Source: Knufia peltigerae
Taxonomy: Eukaryota > Ascomycota > Eurotiomycetes > Chaetothyriales > Trichomeriaceae
Direction: 5' to 3'
Assembly: GCA_030247855.1 (NCBI GenBank)
Contig: JAPDRN010000034.1
Span: 62,001 to 126,000, forward strand
Length of the DNA stretch: 64,000 nt
Shown one piece after another: positions 44,330 to 56,179 of the stretch; within the stretch, counting starts at the first letter, position 1; every line of letters begins with the position of its first letter. The position numbers and the translations under genes are program-made. Under the pieces are notes generated by a model. The model did no database searches, had not been told where the DNA came from, and was given only the letters and a program-made list of their open reading frames with translations.

Positions 44330-45307
44330 TTTTTTTTCAGGCGGGAAAAAAAAGGGTAAAGGAGGGAGTGATGATCTAGAAAATGATTCGCAGAGTTGTG
44401 AGCGCAGAAAAAGATAGATACAAAGTACGCGAGTATCGGAGTCTTTTGAGTCACCAACTCCACACAAGAATGTTTGGGAACTGAGAATTGCCCAGGTAGG
44501 AAACTAAGATATGTACGGAGAATGAGTTGTTAAAGCCCAGAGAACAGAGCGATGGAAGCCGACAATATCCGAAAGTCAAGCCAATAAGGAACGTCTGAAG
44601 CTCCCGATCACGCCTTGAGACATAAGACTTTCTTACATGGCTTGGAAGTAGAAAAAAAATGCCTACGAGTAATACGGATACCCAATACTCCGTAATCAAT
44701 GTACGTGTAATAAGAAGTGAGAGACGGACGCGACGGAGTAACGACATGTTCCCCGCATCGACTCTACATACTGTATTACAATATTAATACACATTTCTTC
44801 GCCTTTCATTCTCCCCCTCGCATCTCCTTCCACTCGTGTCGATGCCTACTAGAAATGTGCACACAGAGCAAGTCTGCCGAGATATATTAGTCTGCTTAGT
44901 CAACCAAGAACCCCTCTATTGGGCGGGGGATTTGGGTCATGTGGGTCACGATGGCTCCTCAACCGGGGGACGTTTGAAGCTCCCTTCGCCCTCTGCTCGT
45001 TCTGCCGTTGATAAGGGATTCCTGGAAAGGAAGCTTAATTATGTTCATTCGCCGGAGATGCGGATAGCCTTGACAAGTCTAACAAGTTTGACCGGGCATC
45101 GGAATGATCGATCAATCCATTTGTGTGGAGTGAGAGAAGGAGAGGGAGGAAAACAAATTCCCCCAGACGAAACCCGATTCATACCTGACGTACCTTGATC
45201 AGGAAACTTACTTTGCATACGAGTTTGGATTTGTTTTGCTTTGCCCGCTTTCTCCCCCTCTTTTGCTCAAAGGAAAATACACACACACACACACATCACA
45301 TCACATC
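44330..45307. other. Divergent promoter between PDX1 and the F-box gene
   Basis: About 980 bp. An exact TACTCCGTA lies at 44686-44694, and a short dinucleotide/tetranucleotide repeat (ACAC then CATCACAT) at about 45280-45306 just before the F-box start. An open frame of 120 codons at 44836-45198 has no recognisable features and was not called. Confidence 0.45.
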
Positions 45308-47126
45308 ATGACCAGGACTCTTGAGCTTCTCGATGCGTTGCTTGGAGATCTGTGTCTGTCGGAACTGCAAAGAAACACACTGTGAGTCGGCTTGGCAAAG
45401 TTGCAGGTTGTCTGGAGTTGCCACGACCATGTCACCGTGTTCCGAGGAGCTGGTGTGCAGGTTCAACAACGACGACGGCATCCACGCGGCCCTCGACAAG
45501 AACATCACATCTTCAACCTCGATAGCGGACCTGTCAGAGGACATCTTCTTGCTGGTCCTGAGGGACTTGTCCGCTTGGGACCTCGTCAGTTGTCAGCGAG
45601 TGTGCAGTTCGTGGCGCTCCGCCTTCAGCAGAGAGGGATACATCAGACTCGTGCTGCAGAATTACCCGCGGACGAGAGAGATCAGGTCGCTACCCAGGAG
45701 CGCACTCAATTTCAACTCTTCCTTCCGACCCTCCTCTCTCGGGTGGCAAGAGCTGCTCCTCTTGATCGCGACGCGGTACAGGAACCTCTCCAGGGGCACG
45801 GCGAGGCAGTTGCTCAGATACCCCATGGCCCCCCTCGAACAGCACGGCGACTGGTACAGCGTCGGCCAGTGGGAGTACCACGAGAGTCAACCCGGAGGTC
45901 GTCTGTACTACGAGACCGCCGCCATCCACCTGAGCAAGCTCGGGGCCAAGCCTTACCTGTTCAGGCCGACCATGTGGTCGTACGACGACGGACTCTTGGT
46001 CTACGCCCCTTCCTCGCGGTGTCTCGGCGACAAGGGGTACTTCCCCGAGACGCTCAGCCTCTTGGACCTGTCCACCGGGCGGCAGTGTCCCGTGCCTTTT
46101 AGCAACGAGGGCAAGATCATCCGCAACCTCCGGCTCAAAGACCGGACCTTGATCATCGAGTGGGCCGAGAAGGACCCCTTTCACAACCTCAACGCCATGG
46201 AACAGGTCAACCGGCACTTTGCAAACTGTTTCGACGTCCGTCGCCGAGGCGGCGGCGGCGGCGACGACGACCACGAGCCGTGGGAGGTGTGCTGGCGGTC
46301 CGAGTGGAAGATGCACTTCCTGGGCCTCCCGCCCAACTACCACGACCGGTTCTTCTCCACCCACGACTCGACGCACTACGCCGTGTACTTTTGGCAGCCG
46401 AACCGGAGCATGTACACGGGGGACGAGGAGCTGCCGATCGAGTCCCTGTCGGTGTGGGACATTTCCCGCCCGTCGCCCTACCGGCCGTCGACCGACCCGT
46501 CCGGCAGGTTCCGCCCGCCCGACCACCACCGCCGCCGCGACGGCCCCCGCGTCGTGTCGAGGTTCTCCTTCACCGACATGGACTTTGTGGGCGTCCGGCA
46601 GCACGCCAGCATCGCGCTGATGTCCCTCCGGGTCGACTCGGGCACGAGGTCCCTGACGGTGCGGGAGAACGTCAACGTCGCGGGGCAGGGCTACTTCGAC
46701 CCGGCCGAGCGGCTGTGGTGCGCGAGGACGACCACGTTCCCGTTCGAGGGGCAGGGCCCCCGGCTGTACCGGGAGTGGGACGGGAACCTCCCGCCCTACC
46801 GGGGCCACTGCAGCATGGAGAGCGCCGACGTGGAGGAGAGCGAGCGTTGGTTCCTCCCCGTTATGGACGTGGTCGACGCCGACGCCGGCGTCCGGATGAG
46901 CCTGGTGGAGACGTGCTTCTCCGGCCAGAGCGTCGAGAACAGACTGGTCGTCAGGTTGAAGGTGACGGGTGCCGCCGACACCACCACCGCCGCCGCCGTC
47001 GACGAATGGGTCACGTTGGAGGATCAGCTCGCCGCAGAAGTCAGCGCCATGGGGAGGATCGCGGGCGACGAGCGGTGGCTGGTCGGACAGAATGACCGCA
47101 TGGAGATTGTGGTGTTGAAATTTTGA
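45308..47126 (+). CDS. F-box protein
   Basis: Substrate adaptor of an SCF-type ubiquitin ligase is the usual role. The preferred model has exon 1 at 45308-45381 and exon 2 at 45461-47126, joined by a 79-nt GTGAGT...GCAG intron in frame, 579 residues. A single-exon model starting at 45333 or 45456 would also be open. The F-box lies near residues 45-80: IADLSEDIFLLVLRDLSAWDLVSCQRVCSSWRSAF. The remainder resembles the long C-terminal region of many fungal F-box proteins, with strand-like segments (LSLLDLSTGR, LRLKDRTLIIEW, ALMSLRVDSGTRSLTV), probably a propeller-like fold. A Gly/Asp run (GGGGGDDDHE) interrupts it. Very GC-rich, with a 480-codon open frame on the opposite strand that is a composition effect. 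Confidence 0.8.
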
Positions 47127-48148
47127 CTTCACTCACACACACACACGCCGAGACTTGATGATCCATCACATAGCAGGACAAAGGAGATGTCCGGGAAGTA
47201 AGGAAATTTTTGTTGTACCCCCCAAAGCCCAGGCCAGTCCAGTATGTATTCGAGCGACAACAAAGTGATTGTACAGGTTGCGACGAGGGACCCCCCTGAC
47301 ACAACAACCCTAGGTATAAATATCCTTTTTGATTCTCTTTCTTACATTCCAAATCATAAACCCTGAGGGATTCTCTAATCCACAAGATGGGTTCCCATGT
47401 CTTCTTTTCACTACCATAAAAATGTATCTGTTCGAATTTAGACAAACCTCAGTCGAAGCTCCTGACATGGTAAACCTGTATGTACCTCGAGGTACGTAGT
47501 ATACAAGTACGGAATTACTCCCAAAGGTAATAATCGTGCCTGTGCGGACCTTTGGTGAGCCCCGCAGTCAAAGATAAGTTGCCCTTCCCCCCTCCCCCTC
47601 CTCCCACCGATACATTCCCGTTTTTTGTGTAAAAAGGATCCCGCTTAATCATTCAACCGGAAACCTCCCTACGTACCTAAGAACCTAGGTAAGTACCCCA
47701 GGTACTGCATTACTACTTGTGCCGACTTGTAGGTACCTAGGTAGCCAAGTGGTTGGTGTTCCCGATCCCATCTCAAAGCATGGCAATCTCAAGTCGGCTC
47801 GGGATGATTTACCAGATTAGGTCCTTCAACGTCTAATATGAAAACCTGCGTCGTACTGCGAGTCACTAGCAGTCAGGCTTTGGTGTACCTAGGTAGAAAA
47901 CAATCACACGGGCGCAAAAAGAGTAGAACAATCAATTGTAGACTTTTTACATTTTCTCATGATAAAACTCGTGATATATACGACAAAGTGGCTCCTCAAA
48001 TGCCCATCATACATATCGTTGGCCTTTCAGTGCCGATAGCTATACGCGCCAGCTTGGACTCCTGAGGAAGACTCAATGGATCAACAAGACTTATGCTGCT
48101 GAAATAGCCAAAGGGAGGCAGCCAAGACCATGGTCAACAACCAGTCGC
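47127..48148. other. Intergenic region with clustered CCTAGG palindromes
   Basis: About 1 kb between convergent genes. Three ACCTAGGTA elements occur within about 210 bp (47683-47691, 47734-47743, 47886-47895), with further partial copies near 47309 and 47673. No gene recognised. Confidence 0.5.
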
Positions 48149-49559
48149 TTATTTCTTGTTTCTCTGACCGTATGACTTAGTGGCATAGTCTCCCTTGTAG
48201 ACAATGAGATCCTCAGGTCTGTAGTCCTCGCGGCCGGAGAAGTAGCTCTCGAGGATAGCCTTGGTGCCGGCAGCATAACGCTTCTGGGCATCAAGCGAAG
48301 TACCGGACATGTGAGGAACCATGCCGTTGCCTCCACCCCATGGGTTCTTGGCAGTTCTGAGAGGATGGTCCTTTGGTGCAGGCTGAGGGAACCAGACGTC
48401 ACCACCATAACCGTTGAGTTGGCCAGTCTTGAGGGCCTCGGCAACATCCTCCTTGACGACGATGGCACCACGGGCGGTGTTGATGAGCCAGGCACCTGTG
48501 AGACGTTAGAATGGGGGAATACTAAGATTAGCATTGTAACGTACCCTTCTTCATCTTGGAGATCAAGTCCTTGTTGAAGAGACCTCGGGTCTTCTCGTGG
48601 AGAGGGCAGTTGATGGTGACAACATCACACTGAGCCAACATCTCCTCGAGATCCTCGACACGTCTGCATCCAATCTCCTTCTCAACCTCGGGCTTAAGTG
48701 GCTGGTAGTCGAAGTAAAGGAGTTCCTTGCAGTCGAAAGGCTTGAGACGGCGGAGCACACGCTCACCAATACGGCCAACGGCAACAGTACCGACGACCTT
48801 GCCCTCGAGATCATACTCGTTCTTTGCAACGGCAGCGACGTTCCAGTCACCACGTTCGATTTGCTCGTGAGCAGGAACGAAGTTGCGGACTAGAAGGAGG
48901 ATGGTCATGACGACGTGCTCGGCGACGGACACGACGTTGCTGCCGGTGACTTCGGCAACAGTGATACCGCCATTGGTGGTGTTTGCGGCGTTCAAGTCGA
49001 CATGGTCAGAGCCAATACCAGCGGTGATAGCAATCTTCAGCTTCTTAGCTTTGGCGAGACGCTCAGCGGTGAGGTAACCAGGGTGGAAACTGGAGTAGAA
49101 AAAGTCAGCGGCAGCTTCCTGCCATGTAGACCCAAAGCTCTTCTTACGGAGTAGTGATGATGACTTCGGCATCGACCAATTCCTTGTCGAAGGTAGAGCC
49201 CTCTCCCTCCTTGTCTGAGGTGGTGACCAAAGTGTGTCCTTGATCTTCAAGCCATTTTCGAATGCCTAGTTCGTTCTCTGTGGTACCGAGGAGCTGAGGC
49301 TGGTCTCTGGCGTGCTCATGGCCCTGTGAGGTGGTCAGCAATGATGACCTGGGATTGAGGATAGGATGTCTTGACATACATCGTAAAGAACCAAAAGAAC
49401 TTTGCCCTGGCGAGAAGCGGTGGCTGTTAGCGTGCGTCTGGCAATTGACGATGGTTGAAAGGACGGCACCGCAGCTCGACGAGCGAAGTGCGGGGAAGTG
49501 GAGGAGAGGAGGGACGATGCTCGCGGCAACGAGCGAGCAGCAACACGGGCAAATACCAT
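48149..49559 (-). CDS. NAD-dependent formate dehydrogenase
   Basis: Oxidises formate to CO2 with NAD+ (EC 1.17.1.9). Four minus-strand exons, 49559-49380, 49323-49148, 49089-48545 and 48495-48149, join in frame to 415 residues. The first ~45 residues (MVFARVAARSLPRASSLLSS...) look like a mitochondrial targeting peptide. Catalytic-domain parts follow: LVVLYD-type start GKVLLVLYD, TTPFHPGYLTAERL, AGIGSDHVDL and ITVAEVTGSNVVSVAEHVVM. The NAD fold has VGTVAVGRIGERVL, and the active-site region NTARGAIV, GYGGDVWFPQPAPKDHPLR and VPHMSGTSLDAQ with the catalytic His-Ser/Gln pair is intact. A 2.4-kb gene-free tract lies upstream. Confidence 0.95.
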
Positions 49560-51943
49560 TTTGAAGCTTCAAACACACAAAGTAAAATGAGATATGTCTG
49601 AGGAGGATGTTTTGGGTGGAAAGGTAGCTGGTTTTGTATCTTCTGGATGTTAGATGCTTCCGGCAGAGCTTTGAGCCAGGAGGGGAGGTACCTGGGGGAA
49701 GGCTAGTCAGTTTACGTCGAGACTTGTAAGATGCGGAACTGGGTGCAAGAGCAGGGGTCTGAAAGGAGGAGAAATGGTGTCAGGGCAGAGGCAAGCGACG
49801 AATGGAGGTGGGATAGAATTGGCACCAGGAGAAGTGTAACGAGTATGAGGGGAAGGGAGAGAAACATGGCGGTCACAGGGAGCTTTCCATGCCCTTTCCA
49901 TCCCTCGTGTGCTTAGGGACAAAGTCAACCAGCAGTATTTCGAGTCCTCGGAGAATCTCCTCCCGAACAAGTAATACAATCCAGCCCCTCGACAATCTGA
50001 TAATGATGACAACAACAAACGTGAGGGGCAGGAGGGGTACGTACCTTTTGTGTTTTGGTGCAGAAGAGGCTTGCTTGGAACAACACCCTTTGTATTGTAA
50101 CTCGTTGATATGTAGAGAAGATAAAAAAACAACAGGTCAGAAATTCATCGGACGAGCGCGAACTCTTATAACCCTCACGATCTTTTCCCTGTCCATCATC
50201 GTGAACCACCCAAATGTGGCCTGCTGTTCCATAAGCTCCCCCTCTTTTCTCTGCGGAGCTGGTGAACCAAGCTCGAAACCTCCTCTTCAATCTGTCCATT
50301 GACTTGCTGCCCCACCATCCGACTCGTTTTGCCATTGCCACTCCAATGCACGCGCGGGCTTTGCATGAACACGGATCGAGTTCTTGCGCTGAACTTGTGA
50401 ACGGCACTTCCACCAGCACCGCGGTGGCTGTGGAGTTTTCCCAGTCATGTCCAGTCTTTTGACTCGTCCCCCCGAGACAAACCCTTGTTTCCTCGCCCTC
50501 GCAGTCCTCGATTCTGCCATAGTCACCTGCTCTAGCAGAGGCCAGACCAAGGCGCGACTCTCTGTCGGCAACCTCTCTCTACCTATCCTTGACCAGACCA
50601 CATACACAAGTGGGAATCGTTCTTACTCCGTCCGTGACACATCGACGGTCATTGCTCGGAGGAGGATGGTATCATGGAAAACTATGCTGCTTAAAGCATG
50701 GCTAATTCATCAGCCTTTGAAACAATCTTCCGTTATGGCATTTGGATGAAGTGTAGATGCATGAATTCAAAGCCCGCCATACTCCCACAGAGTTCAGGGT
50801 AAACAAATTGACTATTTGGGCAGGAAAAGGCTCAAACTCGGCCGGGGATCTAGCACCAAGTTTGTGGGGGGCATAGCGAAGCTCGGAGTCTGTCCAGATC
50901 TCCATAGGTACCTCTACCCTGCCTAAACGATTAACCGGAAGCCTCGCGAGTATGATGAATTTGCGTCTACGAGCCTCAAACCAAGTGAACGAACGAGTGG
51001 GTGCAAGGCAAGTGAGAGACATCTCGGGGAGGCCGCATTCTTCCGATCGGGACGATAAATGTGGGAGCAATAATTTGTCCGGATGAGAACCTCCCTACGG
51101 TAGGCCTTGGGTTCTTGTCTGGGCCTCACTTGGTGTCTTTTAATGGCTTTTGGATCACCCCGTAAGCGTGTTGTAGGGAGCTTTCTTCGGGCTTTAAGAT
51201 GGTGCGGCTGGGCATTGTCTACGCTGTCAGGTCAAGCATCTAGGCATTGAGTTGGTATAACACCCGAGCACATATCTTTAAGCAACGTTTAGGACTACTT
51301 CAAACAACTTATCGCCACGAAGGTTGAAGATGCAGGCATTTTGATGGCCTGTCGCAATGACAGCATCCAGGTCTGAAGTAGGCGAGTCTTTATAAGTTGC
51401 CCAATCGAATCCCGTACACGTCACATACTCAGAATGAGGTAATATTATAGTCGACTTCAGGAGTATGAGGTCCTGAGGTAGAAACAGTATGGCAACTGAC
51501 TGGAAGTTGGAAGCCACCTCGACCCTGGTGTCCCTGTGAATCTGGCAATGCTTGCGTCCCAAGACCCCTCTTTGAGGATACGATGGATGTTATACCAATA
51601 TGGAAATATCTTAAACCAGGTATGTATACCATCATTTCGTGTTTGAGTACTGCGTGAAGAGAGCGGAAAACACGCTCCACCCACCGTTCTCGGAGGGCAA
51701 GTTGTTTCGAATTCAAGCTATACCCAAATAGGCTGTAATTTTTCATTTACTTGCTTCGCTGGATTCCTGCTTGTGGTCGCCAGAAGCAAGTATTCTCTGT
51801 GCAACTCACAGGCCACGACCAATCCCTCTATGGCTGTGCAAACATAGCGCACTGCAAGTCTCTACCCGTTCGTTTCGAAAAGTCGTGTGCGATTTAGCTG
51901 CAACACCAACATTTCGACGAAGCGCGACTGAACGAGCGAAATT
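49560..51943. other. 2.4-kb gene-free tract upstream of formate dehydrogenase
   Basis: The longest stretch without a recognised gene in the window. Open frames are short and none is protein-like by eye. CT-rich and GA-rich segments occur at 49740-50030. It may hold extended control regions for formate dehydrogenase and for the mitochondrial protein at 51944, or an unannotated noncoding RNA; nothing in the sequence decides this. Confidence 0.4.
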
Positions 51944-53292
51944 ATGGCGACTCAACGCCTTACATTTCTATATCCCAACTTCCTTCGAGCCGTGCGTGCC
52001 TGCGAACCGAAAACTCACCACTCAATTCGCTCTCCACCTGTCACGAAGTGTAGGCGCAAATCCAGCTTGCATACAACGGCCCGTCGCCAACAAGATGCGA
52101 TTCCGCAACGATATGGGCCGGCCGCAGGCAGTCAAAACGCGCCGCCGCCGCCGCCGCCTACTCCTCCCTCTCCTTCCTCCCCTGCGTCCAAGCCTGAGGA
52201 ACCCTCGTCACCGAAGCAGGAACAGCAGAAACAGCCAGAAGACAAGGCAGCAACCTCCTCATCGCGCGAATATCATCACACGGAGGATGACACGGGACAG
52301 GACGTACCGCAAGAGTCCAACACAACGTCCGACTATATCGACGAGGCTTCCGTGAGCACAGGACGGCCGAAGATCAAGCCAGATACCGAGGCCAAGTTGG
52401 AGAACAAAGAACTCGACGTCGTGCTGTCTATACCCTCGCCGTCCGAGATCAAGGGCAAAGGTCACCGGCACCCACACCTGGAGCCGCCTCCGTACGAGCA
52501 CTACTTTGACACGTACGGCCTCGTCCAGCAACTCGCCGCCGAAAACGCCTACACCGTCGAACAGGCCACGACACTGATGAAGGCCATCCGCCTCATGCTG
52601 ACCATGAACCTGGACGTGGCGAAGGACGGGCTGGTGTCGAAGTCCGACATCGAGAACGAGTCGTACCTCTTCCGCGCCGCGTGCTCGGAGATGAAGACGA
52701 CGCTCCAGACGACCAGACACTCGGAGACCCTGACGCAGCGCAGCCAGCGGGCCCAACTGCAGCACGAGTACGACATTCTCAACCAAAAAGTGACGCAGGA
52801 TCTCATGAACCTCAAGGAAGAGTTAAAGGGTCTCTTCAATGACCGGAAGCTGAACCTGCAAGAGGATAAACGTAAAATCGACGGGAGGATCTCGGAATTG
52901 AACTACGAAATCACGGTGCTGCTGAACAGTGAAGCGAAGAGCGAGGTGGAGGGTCTGAGGTGGGTGTTGACACGCAGGGCGGCTCTGGCCATCGGACTTT
53001 GTGCTTGTGAGTTGTAACCTGACATGCCTTTTGAATTTTTGTTTTGTTTTCGTTTTTGGATCAAAAAACCTTTCGATGTACTGACATCAACCTCACAGTC
53101 ATGATCATCTCCGGGCTGAATTACTCGTCCATCAAGACTCGCGAACGGGAAGAGGCAGAGAAGAAGCGCAAGGCTCTACAAAAGGCCCAGGATGAGCGGA
53201 CCGAAGCTCAAGCGCAGGCCCGGTTCATGCCACCTCCTCGTGCCATGGGCACGCAGACCGAGGAGACGCCACTCGAGGAATCTTTGGGCTAG
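51944..53292 (+). CDS. Mitochondrial coiled-coil protein, CCDC90/DUF1640 family
   Basis: Relatives are yeast Fmp32 and animal MCUR1/CCDC90B, inner-membrane proteins linked to assembly of respiratory complexes or the calcium uniporter. Exons 51944-53006 and 53099-53292 join in frame to 418 residues. The N-terminus is basic without acidic residues at first (MATQRLTFLYPNFLRAVRA), with a second Arg-rich SSLHTTARRQQ typical of presequence cleavage regions. A Pro-rich linker follows. The domain starts at HYFDTYGLVQQLAAENAYTVEQATTLMKAIRLML, continues with long coiled coils (LQHEYDILNQKVTQDLMNLKEELKGLFNDRKLNLQEDKRKIDGRI) and closes with a membrane span that crosses the intron (ALAIGLCAFMIISGL) and a charged tail. 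Confidence 0.9.
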
Positions 53293-53716
53293 TACCGACA
53301 GAGCACATGTATACGTACATCAATATATATGTGTGTGATCAATCAAGTAACCTGTTTACGGTCTGTTTTCTCGTGGTTACCCAATATTTCAGATGATGTC
53401 CATGGCACACATGCAACTTCAGGCTCTACTCTTTATAGTATGACAGGGTCGACGGTTGCTTCTCTTCATTCTTCATCTTCTAGTTCTGTCGTCCTGTTTT
53501 GAAAAAGGAACAAAGCAATATCTCATGCGATCCCCATCCACCAACAAAACATGTACATCGTCGCTAGCGACCTATGGCATGGGGGATCATCCAACTTTGC
53601 CCCAGTTCAGTGCACGACCTAGGTACCCAAGTGATACTCTCTGTACAAGGTCTCTCCCGCCCCCCCTTCTTCGCCCTCGCAAAGCCAAATGGTCAAAAGG
53701 TCAAAGTCACTGCTGC
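53293..53716. other. Intergenic region between convergent genes
   Basis: About 420 bp of probable 3' UTRs. Contains ACCTAGGTA at 53617-53625. No gene recognised. Confidence 0.45.
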
Positions 53717-55192
53717 TCACAAATTGACCCAATCCACCAGACTCTGTTCACGACTTTCACGTCGAGGACCTGAACCCGTCAAACGTTTCAGTCCTTCGGG
53801 TCCTTTGTCGTCGTCGTCGTCGTCGGTCTCGTCGATATCGATCAAGGTGCCCTCTCTTTGCCCGTGGCTGATGGAATGCTTTCTTTGATGACCGTGAGCA
53901 CTTGTTGAGGTTGCATGCATCTCGACAGCACTTGCTTTTCTTGCCTCGGCGCGTCGTCTCAATCGCTCACGAGCCGCCGCGAGACGATCAGGTGCGAGAC
54001 GTGTGCTACCGGTAGCACCTATTTCCCTGTCAAAGGTACCGCTCGTGTCTCTGATCGCGACAGAACCAAAAGTAGACCTCAGAGGTAGTGCTCGGTCTTC
54101 ACTGACCATTTCCATCTTTATCGGGTCGGGCAGTAAAACTGACGGCTTTCGAGATCTGTTGGACAGTGTCGGCGGATCCAGGCCTTGATGTCTTTTCGTC
54201 CTGGATAATTCAGGTGCTGTGGTTTGCGATTTCGTGCTTGTAGCCGCAATCGTTCGCGACGTCTCGTCTTTCCTTCGATGCGCAAGACTCTGACTGGGTG
54301 AGCGCCAACTCTGGCTTCTGGCCTCGACGCGACCGACTTCCTCTCGCACGTACCCGTAGTCTCCCTTATCTGTGACCTCTTCGACGTTTTGACCTCCATG
54401 TCCATTTGTGTCGGACTCGAATCCATGTATTTGTTTGCTTTCCGTCTGCGTTTGACTCGTTCCCACCTGCGCAGTCCTCAACCTTTCATTCTCTCCCTTC
54501 AATACCTCGATCATGCCTTTCAACTCTAGGTTTTCGGCGTCTTTCTTGCGCGCATACTCCCTCATCTTCTGCCCGTACTTGACGAGTTTCTTCATCTCCT
54601 TCTCCGTCTGTGCGATGTACGCTTCGATCGCGCAGGGGGTGAATGCGGACACGGCCGTCGCTTGGTCGTTTCCTGCGGCACTTTTCGTGCCCGTAGACAC
54701 ACCTTCGTACTTTGGAATTGTCGTCTTCTTGTCCTTCACCGATGCCGCCTGTTTGTCTTCCTTTTCGGCGCCGACATGCCGAGGAGCTTCAGTTTTTAAT
54801 CTGTTGTTGTTGCGACGTTGCGAAACCTCCTCCGGACTAACACTCTTGAACTTGACATTGACATCTCTCAATGCTTTCGCCCTCGGGGTCGCTAGGCCTG
54901 GCGTCCTCAGTATCCCCTTCGTAGGCGATAGTATCGCGCCGCCGCCGTCCCTCTTGGCCCGCTTGGTGGATGGTGTCAAGTGCAGCGCGTCACTTCCTGC
55001 GCCGTCCAGGACGAGTTTCCGCTTCGAGGGTGACGGCGAGAGTACCGGCGTCAAGTTCTCTTTGTTGTCATTGTTGTGAACATGCTCGGGCGAGGAATCT
55101 GGAGATCCAAAGAACACACCCCTCAATGCGCGGTAGGCGAAAACCGGCGCGGGCGTGACGGGAGGATCGAGGACTGTTTCATCGACGGGCAT
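53717..55192 (-). CDS. Cut12-like spindle pole body protein
   Basis: One exon, 491 residues. The assignment rests on SPTKGILRTPGLATPRAKALRDVNVKFKSVSP and on the coiled coil IEAYIAQTEKEMKKLVKYGQKMREYARKKDAENLELKGMIEVLKGENERL, which resemble the fungal Cut12 domain (spindle pole body formation). In fission yeast Cut12 acts with polo kinase at the spindle pole at mitotic entry. The N-terminal 100 residues contain several SP/TP sites and a KRKLV basic patch; the C-terminal half is disordered, rich in Arg/Ser, with an RLAPDRLAAARERLRRRAEARKASA helix and a short poly-Asp run (DETDDDDDDK). Recognition is by memory of the family, so moderate certainty. Confidence 0.7.
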   Translation of the reverse strand: MPVDETVLDPPVTPAPVFAYRALRGVFFGSPDSSPEHVHNNDNKENLTPVLSPSPSKRKLVLDGAGSDALHLTPSTKRAKRDGGGAILSPTKGILRTPGLATPRAKALRDVNVKFKSVSPEEVSQRRNNNRLKTEAPRHVGAEKEDKQAASVKDKKTTIPKYEGVSTGTKSAAGNDQATAVSAFTPCAIEAYIAQTEKEMKKLVKYGQKMREYARKKDAENLELKGMIEVLKGENERLRTAQVGTSQTQTESKQIHGFESDTNGHGGQNVEEVTDKGDYGYVREEVGRVEARSQSWRSPSQSLAHRRKDETSRTIAATSTKSQTTAPELSRTKRHQGLDPPTLSNRSRKPSVLLPDPIKMEMVSEDRALPLRSTFGSVAIRDTSGTFDREIGATGSTRLAPDRLAAARERLRRRAEARKASAVEMHATSTSAHGHQRKHSISHGQREGTLIDIDETDDDDDDKGPEGLKRLTGSGPRRESREQSLVDWVNL

Positions 55193-56179
55193 GATGGTGG
55201 TGGTGGTGGTGTTGTTATTGTCGCCGTACGGAGGAAGTAGGATGTGATATACATTCGAGGCAGATACAGTGTAATACAGAAATCTCGAGTACGAGTACTG
55301 TTATTGATTGAAAGTATCGTACATTATGATGTGTGCACCGGCAATCGTCGCGGTCGTTGATGCATGGAACATTCACGCGGGCGCGTTTTGACATTTCTCG
55401 GCCATTTCTTTATTGACAGTCCGAAAGTGGACTAGCTTGCTAGTTCAGCGACTTCTACTGTAGGCCCCAAATTGGCCCCTTGCGCCTTTTCTACCCAGAT
55501 GTTCGGTACTTCGTATTCTGCTCCAATGGACCGAGTTGGCTGTTCGCATCCCAATTTATTCTCCGAAATGAAGGGAACGATCAATACAGATCTAGATCCA
55601 GAGACAGCGCAGTTCACCCTCAGCCCAACTGCCCAACCAAGCCAGCGTTGACACTCCGACTTCCTCTTGCTCGGGCGTAGTTTCCTTACCCCACCAAAGA
55701 TGACATTTGCCTCCTTTCGTAAAGACCTATGTTACCCATCCAGGTCAATCATCAGAGTGACCCCCAATGTTGCTGCCCAAGGGAAGGAACAGCGGGCGTA
55801 AGAAGACCGCTGGCAAGGCGACGGCAGGGCGACCATCTTTGGCGAGCAAAAAGGCGACACCTTCTGCACATGGCTGTCTCGCTGGCATAGCGCATTCATT
55901 GGCTGCCTCAAGGACTTGGGCGCATTACCACCAATTTGAAGTGCTGTGGATGGTTGACTATATACATACCTCCTCTTGATTGCTGACCGATTTCCAGCTG
56001 GAATGTCGTGATACAAAAGATCTCTTTGCAACATACCTTTCGTGACTGAGTTGACTTTGCCACGAGTTTACAATGTATGCTGCCCAAAGATGTGATATAA
56101 GAGAAACTCTCAAGCCGCCAAAGAAACCTCTGTCACGCCTGCTTTGGGAACATCTTGTTTTGCCCGATAATAATTAATC
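55193..56179. other. Intergenic region
   Basis: About 990 bp between divergent genes. A GGT repeat lies at 55197-55212 next to the Cut12-like start. Otherwise no gene or structure recognised; promoter sequences of both flanking genes are expected. Confidence 0.45.

Noticed and set aside
43295..44359. 354-codon open frame on the plus strand opposite PDX1
   Set aside because: Mirror of a highly conserved gene with extreme GC3; composition is not protein-like.
44836..45198. 120-codon open frame in the PDX1/F-box promoter
   Set aside because: No domain, no splice or composition support; probably chance.
45690..47132. 480-codon open frame on the minus strand opposite the F-box gene
   Set aside because: It has repetitive Arg/Pro/Val/His-rich composition typical of the complement of a GC-rich coding region, and no recognisable domain; the plus frame has a clear F-box.
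48149..49559. AVGRIG instead of GAGRIG in the formate dehydrogenase NAD motif as an anomaly
   Set aside because: This variant is, as far as I recall, usual in fungal formate dehydrogenases, so not unusual.
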